From positions 10,168,854-10,232,853 of the forward strand of contig CP093830.1 in assembly GCA_033063855.1 (NCBI GenBank): DNA of 64,000 bases, read 5' to 3'. Below are positions 1 to 11,124 of the stretch, piece after piece (the first letter of the stretch is position 1; the number at the start of each line of letters is the position of its first letter). The DNA is from Smittia aterrima (taxonomy: Eukaryota > Arthropoda > Insecta > Diptera > Chironomidae). The translations under genes and the position numbers were made by a program. The notes below the pieces were generated by a model that was not told the DNA's origin, made no database searches, and was given only the letters and a program-made list of their open reading frames with translations.

Positions 1-1151
1 CGGTAGAAGTTTAGCTCTTTCATAAGTCGAAGAAGCAACTTAGAATTGCAAACACATTTTCAAAGCTTTCATTGTCTTCACGTCAGAAATATTTAATATC
101 AAGTCGAGCGCTAAATTGCGCTTCTAAAACTGTTTCATTTTTATTTCTCATCTAAGACTCTTTGTCTCAGACTTCATTTGCATTGCAATCCGCCGCGCAC
201 ATTAATTGAAAGACTTATAATTTCATATTTTTATATTTCTACAGCTGCAAAAGGTGTTGTTCGTCTGCTACGCAGAGTTCTGTGGGAAATTCTTGAAATG
301 TCTAAGAAATATCTTGATTTCTACGTAATTTGCGAACATTTCTAAAAGCAGCACGAACGCTTTTTCATAGTTTTCTTGTAGAATGTGTCAGCTCGACGTA
401 GAATTTTGAGGGAACAAAGTTCTCATATTTTTTATTGCCCGAAGTTTCGTCGACTCGAGACAGAAGTCGAGATGGGCATGACTTGCTAATTTTCAAGTGA
501 AAATTCACAGTTTTCATCGCAACATCAGAGAAAATATCGCATTCATGAATATTCAACTGAGAATTTCATAAAACTTTTATGAAATTTGTTCTCGACGAGA
601 ACTTCTCGTTCTGAGAGTTCCACTGAAGCTTTTTAATCGTTCATTGAAACTCGACGATAAGAAAACATTTGTACGAGAATCCAGTAAATTGATAAACGTC
701 ACATAATCATTGTAATCTTAATTCATTTATGACACAATTTCTTTTGGAAATTGAAGTCTCTTGTTAGTGAGATGGTCCTATAATCATCAAACAATCAAAC
801 AGCAGCATCAAATGATACTCTAGAGAATAGGAAGATGATTTTATCTATTGTAAACATCAACTTGATGCAAAAAGGAGAATTTAATGAATAAAATGAAAAC
901 TTAGACAGTTAATTAGCAGAAAGACGACTTTTATTTTACGTTTTAAGTTTTACAGGGAAATTAAAAGAAAAACTGAAGAAAAATTCTCTTTGAAGTTGAA
1001 GTTGTTTACAACTCTTTGAGCAAATCTTAACTCACGATTACGTCAAAGAATTTGCTAGGTCAACAATCAAAGAAAGCTTGAGAAGCGATTGGCCGGTTGC
1101 TGATATTTTTAAAGCTTTTTTTCCAACGATCGTCGTGAAACCAAAAAAAGC

Positions 1152-1166
1152 TTCGCGGTCCGCGAA
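1152..1166. promoter_or_regulatory. GC-rich 15-bp palindrome upstream of helicase gene
   Basis: The sequence ttcgcgg-t-ccgcgaa is a perfect inverted repeat with 7-bp arms and a one-base centre, followed at once by another tcgcgga. It lies about 135 bp upstream of the ATG in otherwise AT-rich DNA. The position suits a promoter-proximal protein-binding site, but that role is inference. Confidence 0.3.
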
Positions 1167-1199
1167 TCGCGGAGTGAGTTGCCCTCTGATCGACTTAAT

Positions 1200-1261
1200 T
1201 TCAAATTAGCGGATCCAACTTGTCCATCACTTCAAATTAGCGGAATCAACTTGTCGATCAC
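1200..1261 (+). repeat. 31-bp tandem duplication, two copies
   Basis: Two head-to-tail copies of a 31-bp unit (1200–1230 and 1231–1261) begin ttcaaattagcgga and differ at only two positions. The array ends 38 bp before the helicase ATG, so it lies in the 5'UTR or core promoter region. Confidence 0.85.
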
Positions 1262-1299
1262 AACAAAAAAAAATTAAAGAGCATAAGTTAGTTAACAAG

Positions 1300-4200
1300 A
1301 TGTTTCGACAACAGCGAGCACCCCAAAACAACACAGTTGACCTAGGAAGTATTGTTAATGTTGAAGTGCAGCACCTCAAATCTACGATTGAAGGTCAACC
1401 GGCAAATGTTCCAAAGATTTTAAAGAACAAGAAGAAGAAAAATAAACAAGATCAAAAAAATGACTCAGCGGCAAACGATAATGCGGAACCAGAAATTGAT
1501 AACGCAACTGCGAACGATGATAAGCGGTGAGTATTTCGTGAATACAATGAACCAATTAGTTTCAAAGTCTTGCGATATATTTCGTCATCCTCATAAAAGT
1601 TTATCGAAAACTTTTATCTTTGTCGTAATTTACGAACAGTCCCTTACAACTTTTCTTTAATGTCTCATTCAATAAAGTCCTGACGACTTCCCGGAAGAAC
1701 TCGAAGTAGAAGCAAAATACAACTTTACGGACCAAACTCTAATTCTTGGAATCTCGGATCGGCACTTTCAATGGAGCTTAGTTTCACTTGTGGGAACTTA
1801 CAAGTTCTCGAACAAAAAGATTGCAGAGGCCGATTTCATCGATATAACTGGAAACGACTTCATTTACAATCTTTCAACATCAGATGATCCGATGAAATCG
1901 AAAACATTTAAACTCAATGTTGGCAACATTGATCGACACATTTTCATGAAAACCTTTTCGATTCTTGTAAGCTTCATCTTCATCGAAGATCCTGACTGGA
2001 AACGATACCACTGCGAATATTCTTTTGACGTAAGGAGCTCTCACTTCGTCAAACTAAATCTAAAAGTTTATAATTTACAGGTCCCATTCTTCCAACAAGA
2101 GACTCGTCTCCGTTTCAAATTCCTCGGCCACTACCATGCAGATAAGCGAATCGTCAACTTGTACAATCACAAATTCAAAAGGCACGAAGATCTCAGTGCG
2201 GCTGACTTGCTTCTTTTACAAGAAATCGAGTAAGTTTTTTCATTGACTTTGACATGCTCGCGTGGAAAGTTTAATTTTGTTAATGCATGTCTCGATGTCG
2301 CGTCTAACGTGAAGCAAATCCTTTTAAACTCCAGAGTTTTCCCCGCGAACTCGACGTACAAATCCGCATTCTTTCACATTTTCCAAATGAAAAAAGTTTG
2401 TTTTCTCGCCGAATCCAATATCAAGATATCTTTCGAGCGAAGGGGAGAATTTGTGCACACATATTAAAGCGTCACACGTTTGGTATTAACTTTGAGAATT
2501 GCACCATCGACGTTTCTCAGAAAAGGAGAGGAAATTTTCTCCTGTCGCCCTCGAGAAAGATGAAAAAAAAGGTTTTCTTATTCTTCATTTTCGTATATAA
2601 AACATTTTCGCGAATGCGACGACTTTATCGATTTTTTTAGGGCTTTCCTTAAGAGTTTCAAGAGACAAAGTAAATGTTGATGGAGGATCGCGAAAATTTA
2701 ATTTTGTTTCTTTAACTTTATCAGTCAATACCAACGAACAGATATCAGAGAACGAAATGCCGGCAACTCTTCGCAAATGATCAAGTACGCACTTAACATC
2801 GAAGATTTGAGTAGCCAGGACGAGCTCAAGGATTTCACGCTTCGTGATGTGTTTTTGGAAGGCTTAATGAACAATTACTCGTTCGTTGCAAAAGAAAGCA
2901 AACTTCCGCCACAGTTTGAGGAAATGTCAATCTGTCTGGTTCCAATGGAAAAGTATCAAGAGGGACGAATCAACTTTGAGGACGATTGTATTTTCGCTCA
3001 AGTGGATAAAGTCGAAGGTGGAAGAATTCACTTTGAAAAGACGCAAAAAATGCTGAAACTGGCGACTCCATATTTCGTTCGATTCATACCGAACCGGATA
3101 ACTTATCGAGCTTGTTTCCAAGCTCTCGACTCGATCCGAATGCTCTTGCTTCATCGCTTTTTCGACGATTTTGAGGACGTTCCAATGAACAGTAGTCGTG
3201 ACAATGGCGCGAAGGTTGACAACTTTCAATGGTACAATCAGCAAATTGGAACCAATGAAGAGCAAATGACGGCAATCAAGAACATTGTCAACTGCACCGC
3301 GTATCCATTCCCATACGTGGTCTTCGGACCGCCTGGAACGGGAAAAACAAGCTGTATCGTCGAGTGCATCGCACAGATTCTCAAAACGAAACCGAAAAGC
3401 CGCATTATGGTCACGGCTCAGTCCAATAGTGCATGTGATGAAGTTGGCGTTCGATTGCTGAAATACATTTCGCGTAATAAAATCTTCCGCTACTATTCAC
3501 CTTCGCTGTTGAATCCTAAAAGCGGAGACACAAGTTCCGTTTTGAGAGAGACATCGAATCTCCGTTCGAAGCGAAACGATTACCCAACGAAGGAAGAGTT
3601 TAGTCACTTCAATGTCGTCATTGTCACATTAATGAGTTGCTCTCGTTTAGTTCAACTTGAGGGAATGGAAATGAATCGAAACTTTGATTTCATTTTCGTC
3701 GATGAATGTGCAGCAGCAATGGAACCTGAAGCATTCGTTCCTATCATTGGTGAGTTTCATTTGAAAATTCCTTAAATTCTTTGCATTGCACGACGAAGAA
3801 GCAACTTGTCGAAGGAACTTCACATTTGATTTGCTTTTCGAATTTTTTAATAAAGTTGTCGTGTGCATCAAAGTCAAGCGCACGCCTCTTCATCTCCATT
3901 GACGAACACATTTTTATTGAAAAAGGTATTTTTTATTGCTTTCGACGTAGGTTTAGGCGCAGCTGAACAGGAAATCACAACGAATCTCGTTCTGTTTGGA
4001 GATCACAAGCAACTCGGTCCTGTCATCAACTCGGATATTGCATCACGAATGGGACTTAGTGAGACATTGACTTTGGTATCGACAGATGAATTTTAATTTC
4101 TTCCATTCGTAACAGGTGTTAGTTTCATGGAACGCATAATGTCAAAGCGTCGATATCGCATGAACCCGATAGACAAATCATTCGACAGTAACTACGTTAC

Positions 4201-5044
4201 TCAACTTTTGGATAATTACCGATCACATCCAGCAATTCTACAATTTTCAAATGTTCTCTTCTATGAATCACAGTTGCGAGCAAAAATCCAAGAACCAGAG
4301 AAAAGCTTTGGGACGAAATGGAACTTTTTGGTCAACAAACTATTTCCTTTGCTCTTCCATTGCGTTAAAACTCCGAGTAAAATCCTCAAAGGAGGAACCA
4401 GCTCTTATAACGAAGGAGAGTTGGATAAAGTTAAATTCTACGTTGATTTGCTCTTGAATGTTGGAATCGATGGAGTTAAAGTTAAAGAGGAAGACATTGG
4501 AATCGTGTCACCTTACAAAGCTCAATTGAGTAAACTGCGTGAAAAACTTCGTCACGCAAGAAACGTCGAGATCGGAACAGCTGAATATTACCAAGGAAGA
4601 GAAAAGAAAATTATCATCATATCGACTGTGAAATCTCGCGACAATGTTGGCTTCCTGAAAAGCGAAAAGCGCTTGAATGTCTGCATCACTCGAGCAAAGT
4701 CGCTGCTCATTCTTGTCGGAAATGCTGACACACTCCAGGTAATGTAATCAATTTAGTTTCGTCTGATTTATTTCCCAAAGAATTTTATGTTCCAACAGAA
4801 AAATTCAATGTGGAATAGCTTCATGCATTTCTGCAAGGCAAACGACGGGGTTTGCGGCGAGCCATTCGTGCTCAAAAGGCTGACTGATGACGAGCAACGC
4901 ATCATGGACGAACTGAACACAGTTTTCGAACAACTTTCAGTTGACGAAGAAGCTGATACAACATTAGCAATCGAAAAGAGCGAAGCACTCCAAAAAATTG
5001 AAGATCGAATGAAGAAGCTTCAGGAGTTGATGAAAGGATTTTAA
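1300..5044 (+). CDS. MOV10/Armitage-like SF1 RNA helicase (7 exons)
   Basis: Exons: 1300–1526, 1678–2029, 2081–2229, 2725–3749, 3951–4058, 4116–4738, 4799–5044. All introns are GT–AG, and the joined frame is 2,730 nt, giving 909 residues plus stop. Superfamily 1 (Upf1-like) motifs appear in order: Walker A GPPGTGKT at residues 444–451, motif II DECA at 569–572, GDHKQLGP at 601–608, DNYRSHP at 653–659, GTAEYYQGRE at 774–783, and NVCITRAK at 808–815. The first ~75 residues are polar with a lysine-rich patch (41–54). The tail (about 864–909) is heptad-like and probably coiled coil. MOV10-family proteins are 5'-to-3' RNA helicases of cytoplasmic RNP granules acting in RNA silencing; Armitage/MOV10L1 serve the piRNA pathway. 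The protein is shorter than I recall for Armitage (about 1,190 residues), so a MOV10-like member is more likely. I cannot settle orthology by eye. Confidence 0.92.
2030..2080 (+). other. 51-bp in-frame intron of the helicase gene
   Basis: This has good splice sites (gtaagg at the 5' end, ttacag at the 3' end), but its length is a multiple of three and it has no stop codon. If retained it would add the 17 residues VRSSHFVKLNLKVYNLQ between CEYSFD and VPFFQQ. I call it an intron because the flanking sequence joins cleanly and the inserted residues look unlike the surrounding protein. It sits at the low end of intron lengths in this gene (the others are 57, 60, 151, 201 and 495 bp). Confidence 0.7.
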
Positions 5045-5045
5045 A

Positions 5046-5051
5046 AATAAA
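5046..5051 (+). terminator. Polyadenylation signal of the helicase gene
   Basis: A canonical AATAAA begins two bases after the TAA stop at 5042–5044, which predicts a very short 3'UTR. Cleavage would be expected 10–30 bp downstream. Confidence 0.65.
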
Positions 5052-8000
5052 ATCCAAAGAGCATGGCTCTTTTTCTCTCTTAGTTATTATTTCAAGTCGA
5101 TGATGCACATATTCGAAGATTTATGTTATTTTATTATCTCCTCATAAATGATCTCCCGCTCTCTGTTTATTGAAATGCATAACGTCAGAAAGAACAGCAT
5201 TTCCTTTCCCCAAAGATCTGCATAAAACATATCCGTTCGCTGAAATATGATTTCCAACAGAAAGTGCTGCGAGTTGAGTGGAGAAAATAAAAACAGCTTA
5301 AAAAGCACTTTCATGAAGTTTAGAGCAATGGAAATCCTTTTTGAAGTCAGTTTCGAGAGCAACATGATTCTTCGATGTTTCTTGAGTCTTTTCGCACTGA
5401 GACTTTTCTTGTGCTTGTCGTCTTATCCGAAATAAAATGAGAGATTTATTTAGAGTTTCACTTGAAATCACTATTCAGAGTTAATTGAGACTAAAGGTGC
5501 TGCAAATAAATTTATCAAGTCGATGACTCAATTTACAATGGCACAAGAGCGCGACGACTCATGCAACCATTTTGCCACTAAGACAATAGAAGGCATCAGC
5601 TCTTTTTTTCTTTCTTTCCTTCTCTTACTCTGAGATGCCTTTGAACAAGTGGAAAATCCATTTAAAACAAAAGGAGAGAAGAATATGCTTAGCTACAACT
5701 TTCAGCACGAAATTAGATTCCACCGATATGCCGGATGGAGGACGAGTGGAAGAAAGCATCTTGCGAAAAATGAAAATGATTAGACTAGCAGAAAAGTTTT
5801 TCTTGGATTCACTCCCTCTCCTCGTTTTCCTTTTATTTTTTTTTCGGGCTGCTTTCCTTTTGCTTCATTTTGAAAAGAAGGAAAATTTTCGTCTTTCTTT
5901 TTTTTCCGTCACAGCTTTTTTCGGGTGGTGAGAATGAACAATAACGATAGAAAGTGTTATCAACTAAAGAGTGATTCCCGTTCTCTCTTCAGAGCCACTC
6001 GAGCAAACCAAAGGGAGAAGGCGATGGGAAAGTGGATGCTGGCTTTATTTCCAACTCGAGACTCAGCACAGAAAGTTTTCTTTTTTCTGCAGAATGAATA
6101 AATTGTCGTCAGTGCTTTGCACGCTTACTCGAAAGCTTTAGCTTATCAGCGACAGCCGCAAAGTGCTGAAACGTCCCCAGAGCGTGTGAATGCAATACTC
6201 AACTCAGAGTTAAACCATGAATAAATTAAAATTCTAGAAAAACCAAAATAACTTTTGTCTCATCTTGCTTTTAAAATTTTCTTCTCTCGTGTGATGATCA
6301 CAAATTGAAGCCTTGCGTTGTCTTTGGCGCTGGCGAATCTTTCTTGATTTTCAGTGTCTAATGAACTGAAATCTCGACAGCACCGTTGGGCGCAATTAGC
6401 GTATGAATTCGTCTGCTGAATCAGGCTATTACCGCCCGTAAGAAAGCAATGAAGGGAGAAAAAGAATTCTTTCATTCATTAGCCAACACTCCGCTCAAGC
6501 TTTAATCCAACCCAAGCATAGTTCTTCACAGAAATAAATGCAAATGAGTTAATTTCGCATAATTAATTCCTTCTATCTCGCCAGATTCCCCTCCCTCGCC
6601 TTTTCAAAGCAACAAAAATTAATTGCAAAAGTTAGGAAATCAACTTTCAATGGTGGATGAACGCTGCATTGCAGTTAAGCTCTCCCCGAAAACCTTTGTG
6701 TGCTTCTGTCAAACAAATTTTGTAATGAATAAAGGAATCTCTGACCAAAGCAATTAGATTTAAGCCAACGATAAACAATTCAACGGAATATTAAAGCGAA
6801 GCCATTAAAATCGAGGCAGTGTCTCTTCAAAAAGAAATTTCAAACGCGAAAGGTCGATGCGATGAAAAAGGAATTTCCGCACATTTTTCATGGCTGCGAA
6901 AATATTTGTCTCTCCTCGCACATGCAGAAAATCGTCGAGAAAATTTCAACGCATGTCACATTGCGTTAGACAGATTGCTTGATTGTTGAGCTTTAAGCTT
7001 GGTGGAGTTGTCTGTTGAATTATTTGCTCGGCGAACAAAAAAAAAAAAGGAGAACTCGCCTCGCACATGTAAAAATGCTTCACATGTGATAAATTTCATG
7101 TTAAAATTCCATCGTGGCACTAGCACTCGGCTCGAGTCAGAAACTCAACTGTTTGTCATAAATCTTGAAAATCGCTTTTAAAGCTTTCCTCGTAAGTGCT
7201 CACCTAGCACTCGACATCCGCACACACTTTTTTTTTCTGTGAGGCGGCTCCTCGTCAGCCTAAATAAAAATTGATAGGTCGCTTCAACTAAAATCCAAAC
7301 ACTCGACGGAGTGAAAAAAGAGTGACAGAAAAACAGTTTCATCGTCGTTGGTTGAGAGCAAGCAGAATCTAGGAATTTGTGTAGGGATGAAGTGAGAGTC
7401 AGTGAGTGAGAGGAAGAGGCAACACTTTAATTGATTTCGATGCTTTAAAACAGTTTATGGTGGCCATTTGAAATATAAAAGCAGAATGTTATTTTTATCG
7501 TTGGTCGAGTGAGAGTTTGAGGCACAAAAAGCTTGGGGATCGTAGAAATGAGCACACACCAAAAAAAAAGCGAAACGTTTCCCGGCGATGTGTGACACAA
7601 AAAGCGCTTTTAAACTCATCAAAAAAAAAGAAGTTTCTGAACCGCACAATGTTAGGTATTCGCTCTGCTAACAATTCAGCATAAAAATACATGATTCGGC
7701 ACACACGATTTCAGAGTTTTCTGCAGGCGAATGTGGGATTCGGACTGAAATGCAGAGATGCAAAACAAATTTCATGAGAAGGATAAAAAGTTTCACATCA
7801 ACTTTAAAATATAAACGCATCAAACATGAAAGAACACAAAATTTATTTGGTTTGACTGTGCACGGATAAAATTAAACTAGAGCATTCAGTTGCTTCTTTG
7901 AACTCAAGCGAGAGTAGGAGCGAGAGATGTTTGATTATTATTTGAGTGAAAACAGAAACTGTCGGGGCTGAAATTGTAGGAAAAAGGTTTGCTCCTTACA

Positions 8001-9331
8001 CAACTTTCAAGTGCGACAGTTTTCCGTAAACATTTGCAATGTCGGAGAACTTGGGATCGAGAAAAAATTCATAAAAATGTGTTAAATAAAAAACAACATT
8101 GCAGAAATTCTGCTCGACGCTTGCAAAAAAAAAAGAAGCTCAGAGAAAAAGAGCGGGTGGGAAAGCGGCAGTAACAATAAAATAACAATATCCTCGGCCG
8201 GCTTTTTGCTCCTCTCGTTCGCTTGTTAAACTCCATTCGGGTTGCAATTTGATTTTGTTTTTACATGCTCTCCATTTGAGTTCACATTCCCGAAAGAGTA
8301 AAGGCCTTTGTAGTCAGTCAAACAAATCAATTATCAGGCAGATGCGAAAAGTTCAATTATTGCTTTTGATAGAATCTCTTTTTTCCAGCGCTGCCTACAA
8401 CAGAATTTTATGGACATGTTAAAAGTCAATTATTACGAAACCTTCCTCTGCGCAAGTTACATCCAATTTGCTTACAAACAAAAGATTCTGAATGTACGAA
8501 GAGGAAGAAGAATAACTTAATTGCACGTAATTAATGAACGAGCACTTTCTCAATCTTCAAAGTTTCTTCATTTCTAAAAGTTTCGTAGAATTACCTTCAA
8601 CGAAGAAGCTGAACCTTTCGTTGGCCATTTTGAAGATACTTCAAATTAATCTCATGTCAATTCTAACTTTAGACTCCTAACATCATTTCCACCTTCGACA
8701 GCAAAGGATTTTCTGCCTCAAAACCACATTTCTAGCTCCGGCTGTTAATCGTTTAGGAAACATAATTTGAATCGCAGTCAAGTGAAACACCATTTCCGGA
8801 AAATAACATTATTAATCAAGAGTTTTCCCTTCTCTCCGAACGGTTAATGTGCAATGCTTTATCGCACATATTGGGAATCATGTCGTAATGAAACGTGTTT
8901 CAGCTTCCTCTGTCTGAATAATATTTCGTACATGAACGCCACATCGAGAAAAATGCAATCAATCATGCTTTTAATACATTCACTCATTCATCCTTCGCAC
9001 GAAACTTTCTCTCCCAACTACATCATCAGAGCAAATGCATGTCGTGGGGGTAATTGCGGGTTGAGAGGTGCCATCATTTATTTAACGTTTTAAGTTTGTC
9101 GCGGGAATGGGGCGGCTTAGAAATTCACCAACAACGTTGAAAGCTTTTCGTTCCACTCCCGCTAAAAGAGATAGTAAAAAGCTGAAGTTTACAACTTCCT
9201 CAACTTTCAACTTTGTTAGGGTTTGTGCGTCAATTACAAAGATTCGTTTCTTTATTCTTGTAAGAAAAAGAAAAGAAAATTTTAATTTTTTTGTAATTGA
9301 CGAATGATCCCTCGTGTGGTGTATAAAGTTT

Positions 9332-9353
9332 CTCCTACGGTAGGAGTCCTACC
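9332..9353. repeat. Two overlapping palindromes
   Basis: Within 22 bp, ctccta-cgg-taggag (9332–9346) overlaps ggtagga-g-tcctacc (9339–9353), so the central taggag can pair with either flank. This gives two mutually exclusive hairpins in RNA or a dyad binding site in DNA. A tataaag lies about 12 bp upstream. No gene was found nearby. Confidence 0.4.
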
Positions 9354-11099
9354 TTCTCATCCCTGACGAAATACCTGGTGGTGTTCAAAACCATACATTG
9401 GTGAACGACGTAAAATTCTATAGTTCCATTTCCTGTGATTCATTTCGTTCTTGTCATAAACTGAAAGCAAAACCACTTTTGCTTCTCTTCGCGCTCACCA
9501 GGTTAAAGCGATGAAATAAAAAAGTTGAGAAAGCTCGTTCTGGAAAAAACCATTTGAAATGTTGCGGCGATGAATGGAGAGAAAATTACACTGGCAGAAT
9601 AATGGAAAATAAACCGCACCGGAGGAAGGAGAAATCTCTTTCCATGCCAACAATTCATCATCATATTAAAATTAAACATGTGACAGGTTATGCGAGTGTG
9701 TTCGCTCAGATACCTTTTCCTATTTTCGTCCACTCAGAGTGGAGAGCTTTGCTAACGATTCCTCCTTGAAATTGAATCGAGCAAGCATTGTCGTCCACTC
9801 TGATACGTTGCTTTTTTCGTCATATTCAACACACTACATTTCAACTGTAAACATTTCTAAATGATTAAACAGGAAACTTGTTTCGATCCTTTTTGTTCTG
9901 TCGTCTGGTCCGTTCCATGAGCGGCTACCACAAAACGTAGCACAACGGACGACAAATGGTCGAAATATAAACTTTTCTACTTTTAGCTAAATGCAGAGAG
10001 ATTTGAGATAGCTTTGTCAATTTAGTTCTGTGAATTTCGTAAGCATGACTTAACTCAGTTCTATCGTACGCCTTGGGATGATATTGTTGACGAATGAAAC
10101 TTCATGACATTGACGTAATATCTACAATCTCTCGTGTCTGGAACGATTCATGCCGACGCCAACGATAGAGCAAATTTTCAAAACTAAAATATCTCTCTCA
10201 CTCTAAAAATAAAACATTCAGATTTTGTTGGTTTTACGAAAGCTAACCATCAAATTTATACAAAAAGAAATCTCAATTTTGCTGGAAGAACAAGAGAATG
10301 GTCAGCCTCAGTTATTCGTCGAGATGTAAATCTGCATTTGTACGTTGATGCTTGGCTTCCTCTTTTACGAGCCATAGGTAAATTTCACATTCCAATGAAT
10401 TTACATTTTCATTTCATGCCACGACGAATATGATTTTCCATTTTCACCCACGCGTTGGGAACGAGTTGCGTTGTTTAATTTTAATTTTCATTGCCTTTCG
10501 ACCTCTCCAAGCCTTTTGGGGTAAAGCAAGGAAATTGAAGCTTAATGAATGTAAAGCGGTGAAGCTTTTCATATTAGACGAGAAGCATGTTTAATTAAAT
10601 ATTTTGTAAAATTCTTGCTCATTTTGAATGAAATTTCACAGATTCCCCGAAGCATAAAACTTTTACTAGTTCAGAAATGAATCGCGCGTTGCAATTTTTA
10701 AACTTTTATTTTAATTTATTATCAAGCCAGTTGACAAAAAAGCTGGCAAAGTCGTTATCTCTCTCCGGTTGTGAGGACTCAAAATTTATTTTAATTCTTT
10801 CACAAACCTTAAAATATTCAACCGAAAATAAATTTGGCCATAAATGTTCAGAGGCATTCATCATCGATATTTGGTTGCGCATTTATTGCGCTCTCAACTG
10901 TATTTATATTTCGTAAATAAATTGTGCAGTCGGACTCGTTGAAAATTAGAAAGTCCCACGCAAAATTCGGATTTTCGTGTTAATTTTGAAGCTCAAACAT
11001 TCCAAAGCCATGTCGTAACATATTTTTAATTAACTACAGAGCAACAATGCGGGAAGCTCTTTACAATCCTCATTTATAATTGCGAGAATGCATTTCAAT

Positions 11100-11124
11100 T
11101 CAGAGTCTGAATTTCAGACTCTGA
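11100..11124. repeat. 25-bp near-perfect palindrome
   Basis: Arms of 12 bp (tcagagtctgaa and ttcagactctga) flank a single central t with no mismatch. It is isolated in AT-rich intergenic DNA. Function unknown; it could be a dyad binding site or chance. Confidence 0.55.

Larger units (their letters stand above)
1..1299. other. 5' flank of the MOV10-like gene, no gene seen
   Basis: No supported coding region. The only open frame of note (365–556, minus) is short, has no recognisable motif and no splice context. The last 150 bp before the ATG at 1300 stand out as locally GC-richer, with a palindrome and a tandem duplication listed separately. The transcription start of the downstream gene probably lies here, but no TATA box at a clear distance was found. 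Confidence 0.6.

Noticed and set aside
588..602. Palindrome gttctcg-a-cgagaac with nearby ttc/gaa blocks, suggestive of a heat-shock element
   Set aside because: The spacing between GAA and TTC units does not fit the nGAAnnTTCn pattern.
2927..3275. Two minus-strand ORFs of 112 and 63 codons
   Set aside because: They lie antisense to the largest helicase exon, whose frame and motifs fully explain the open sequence.
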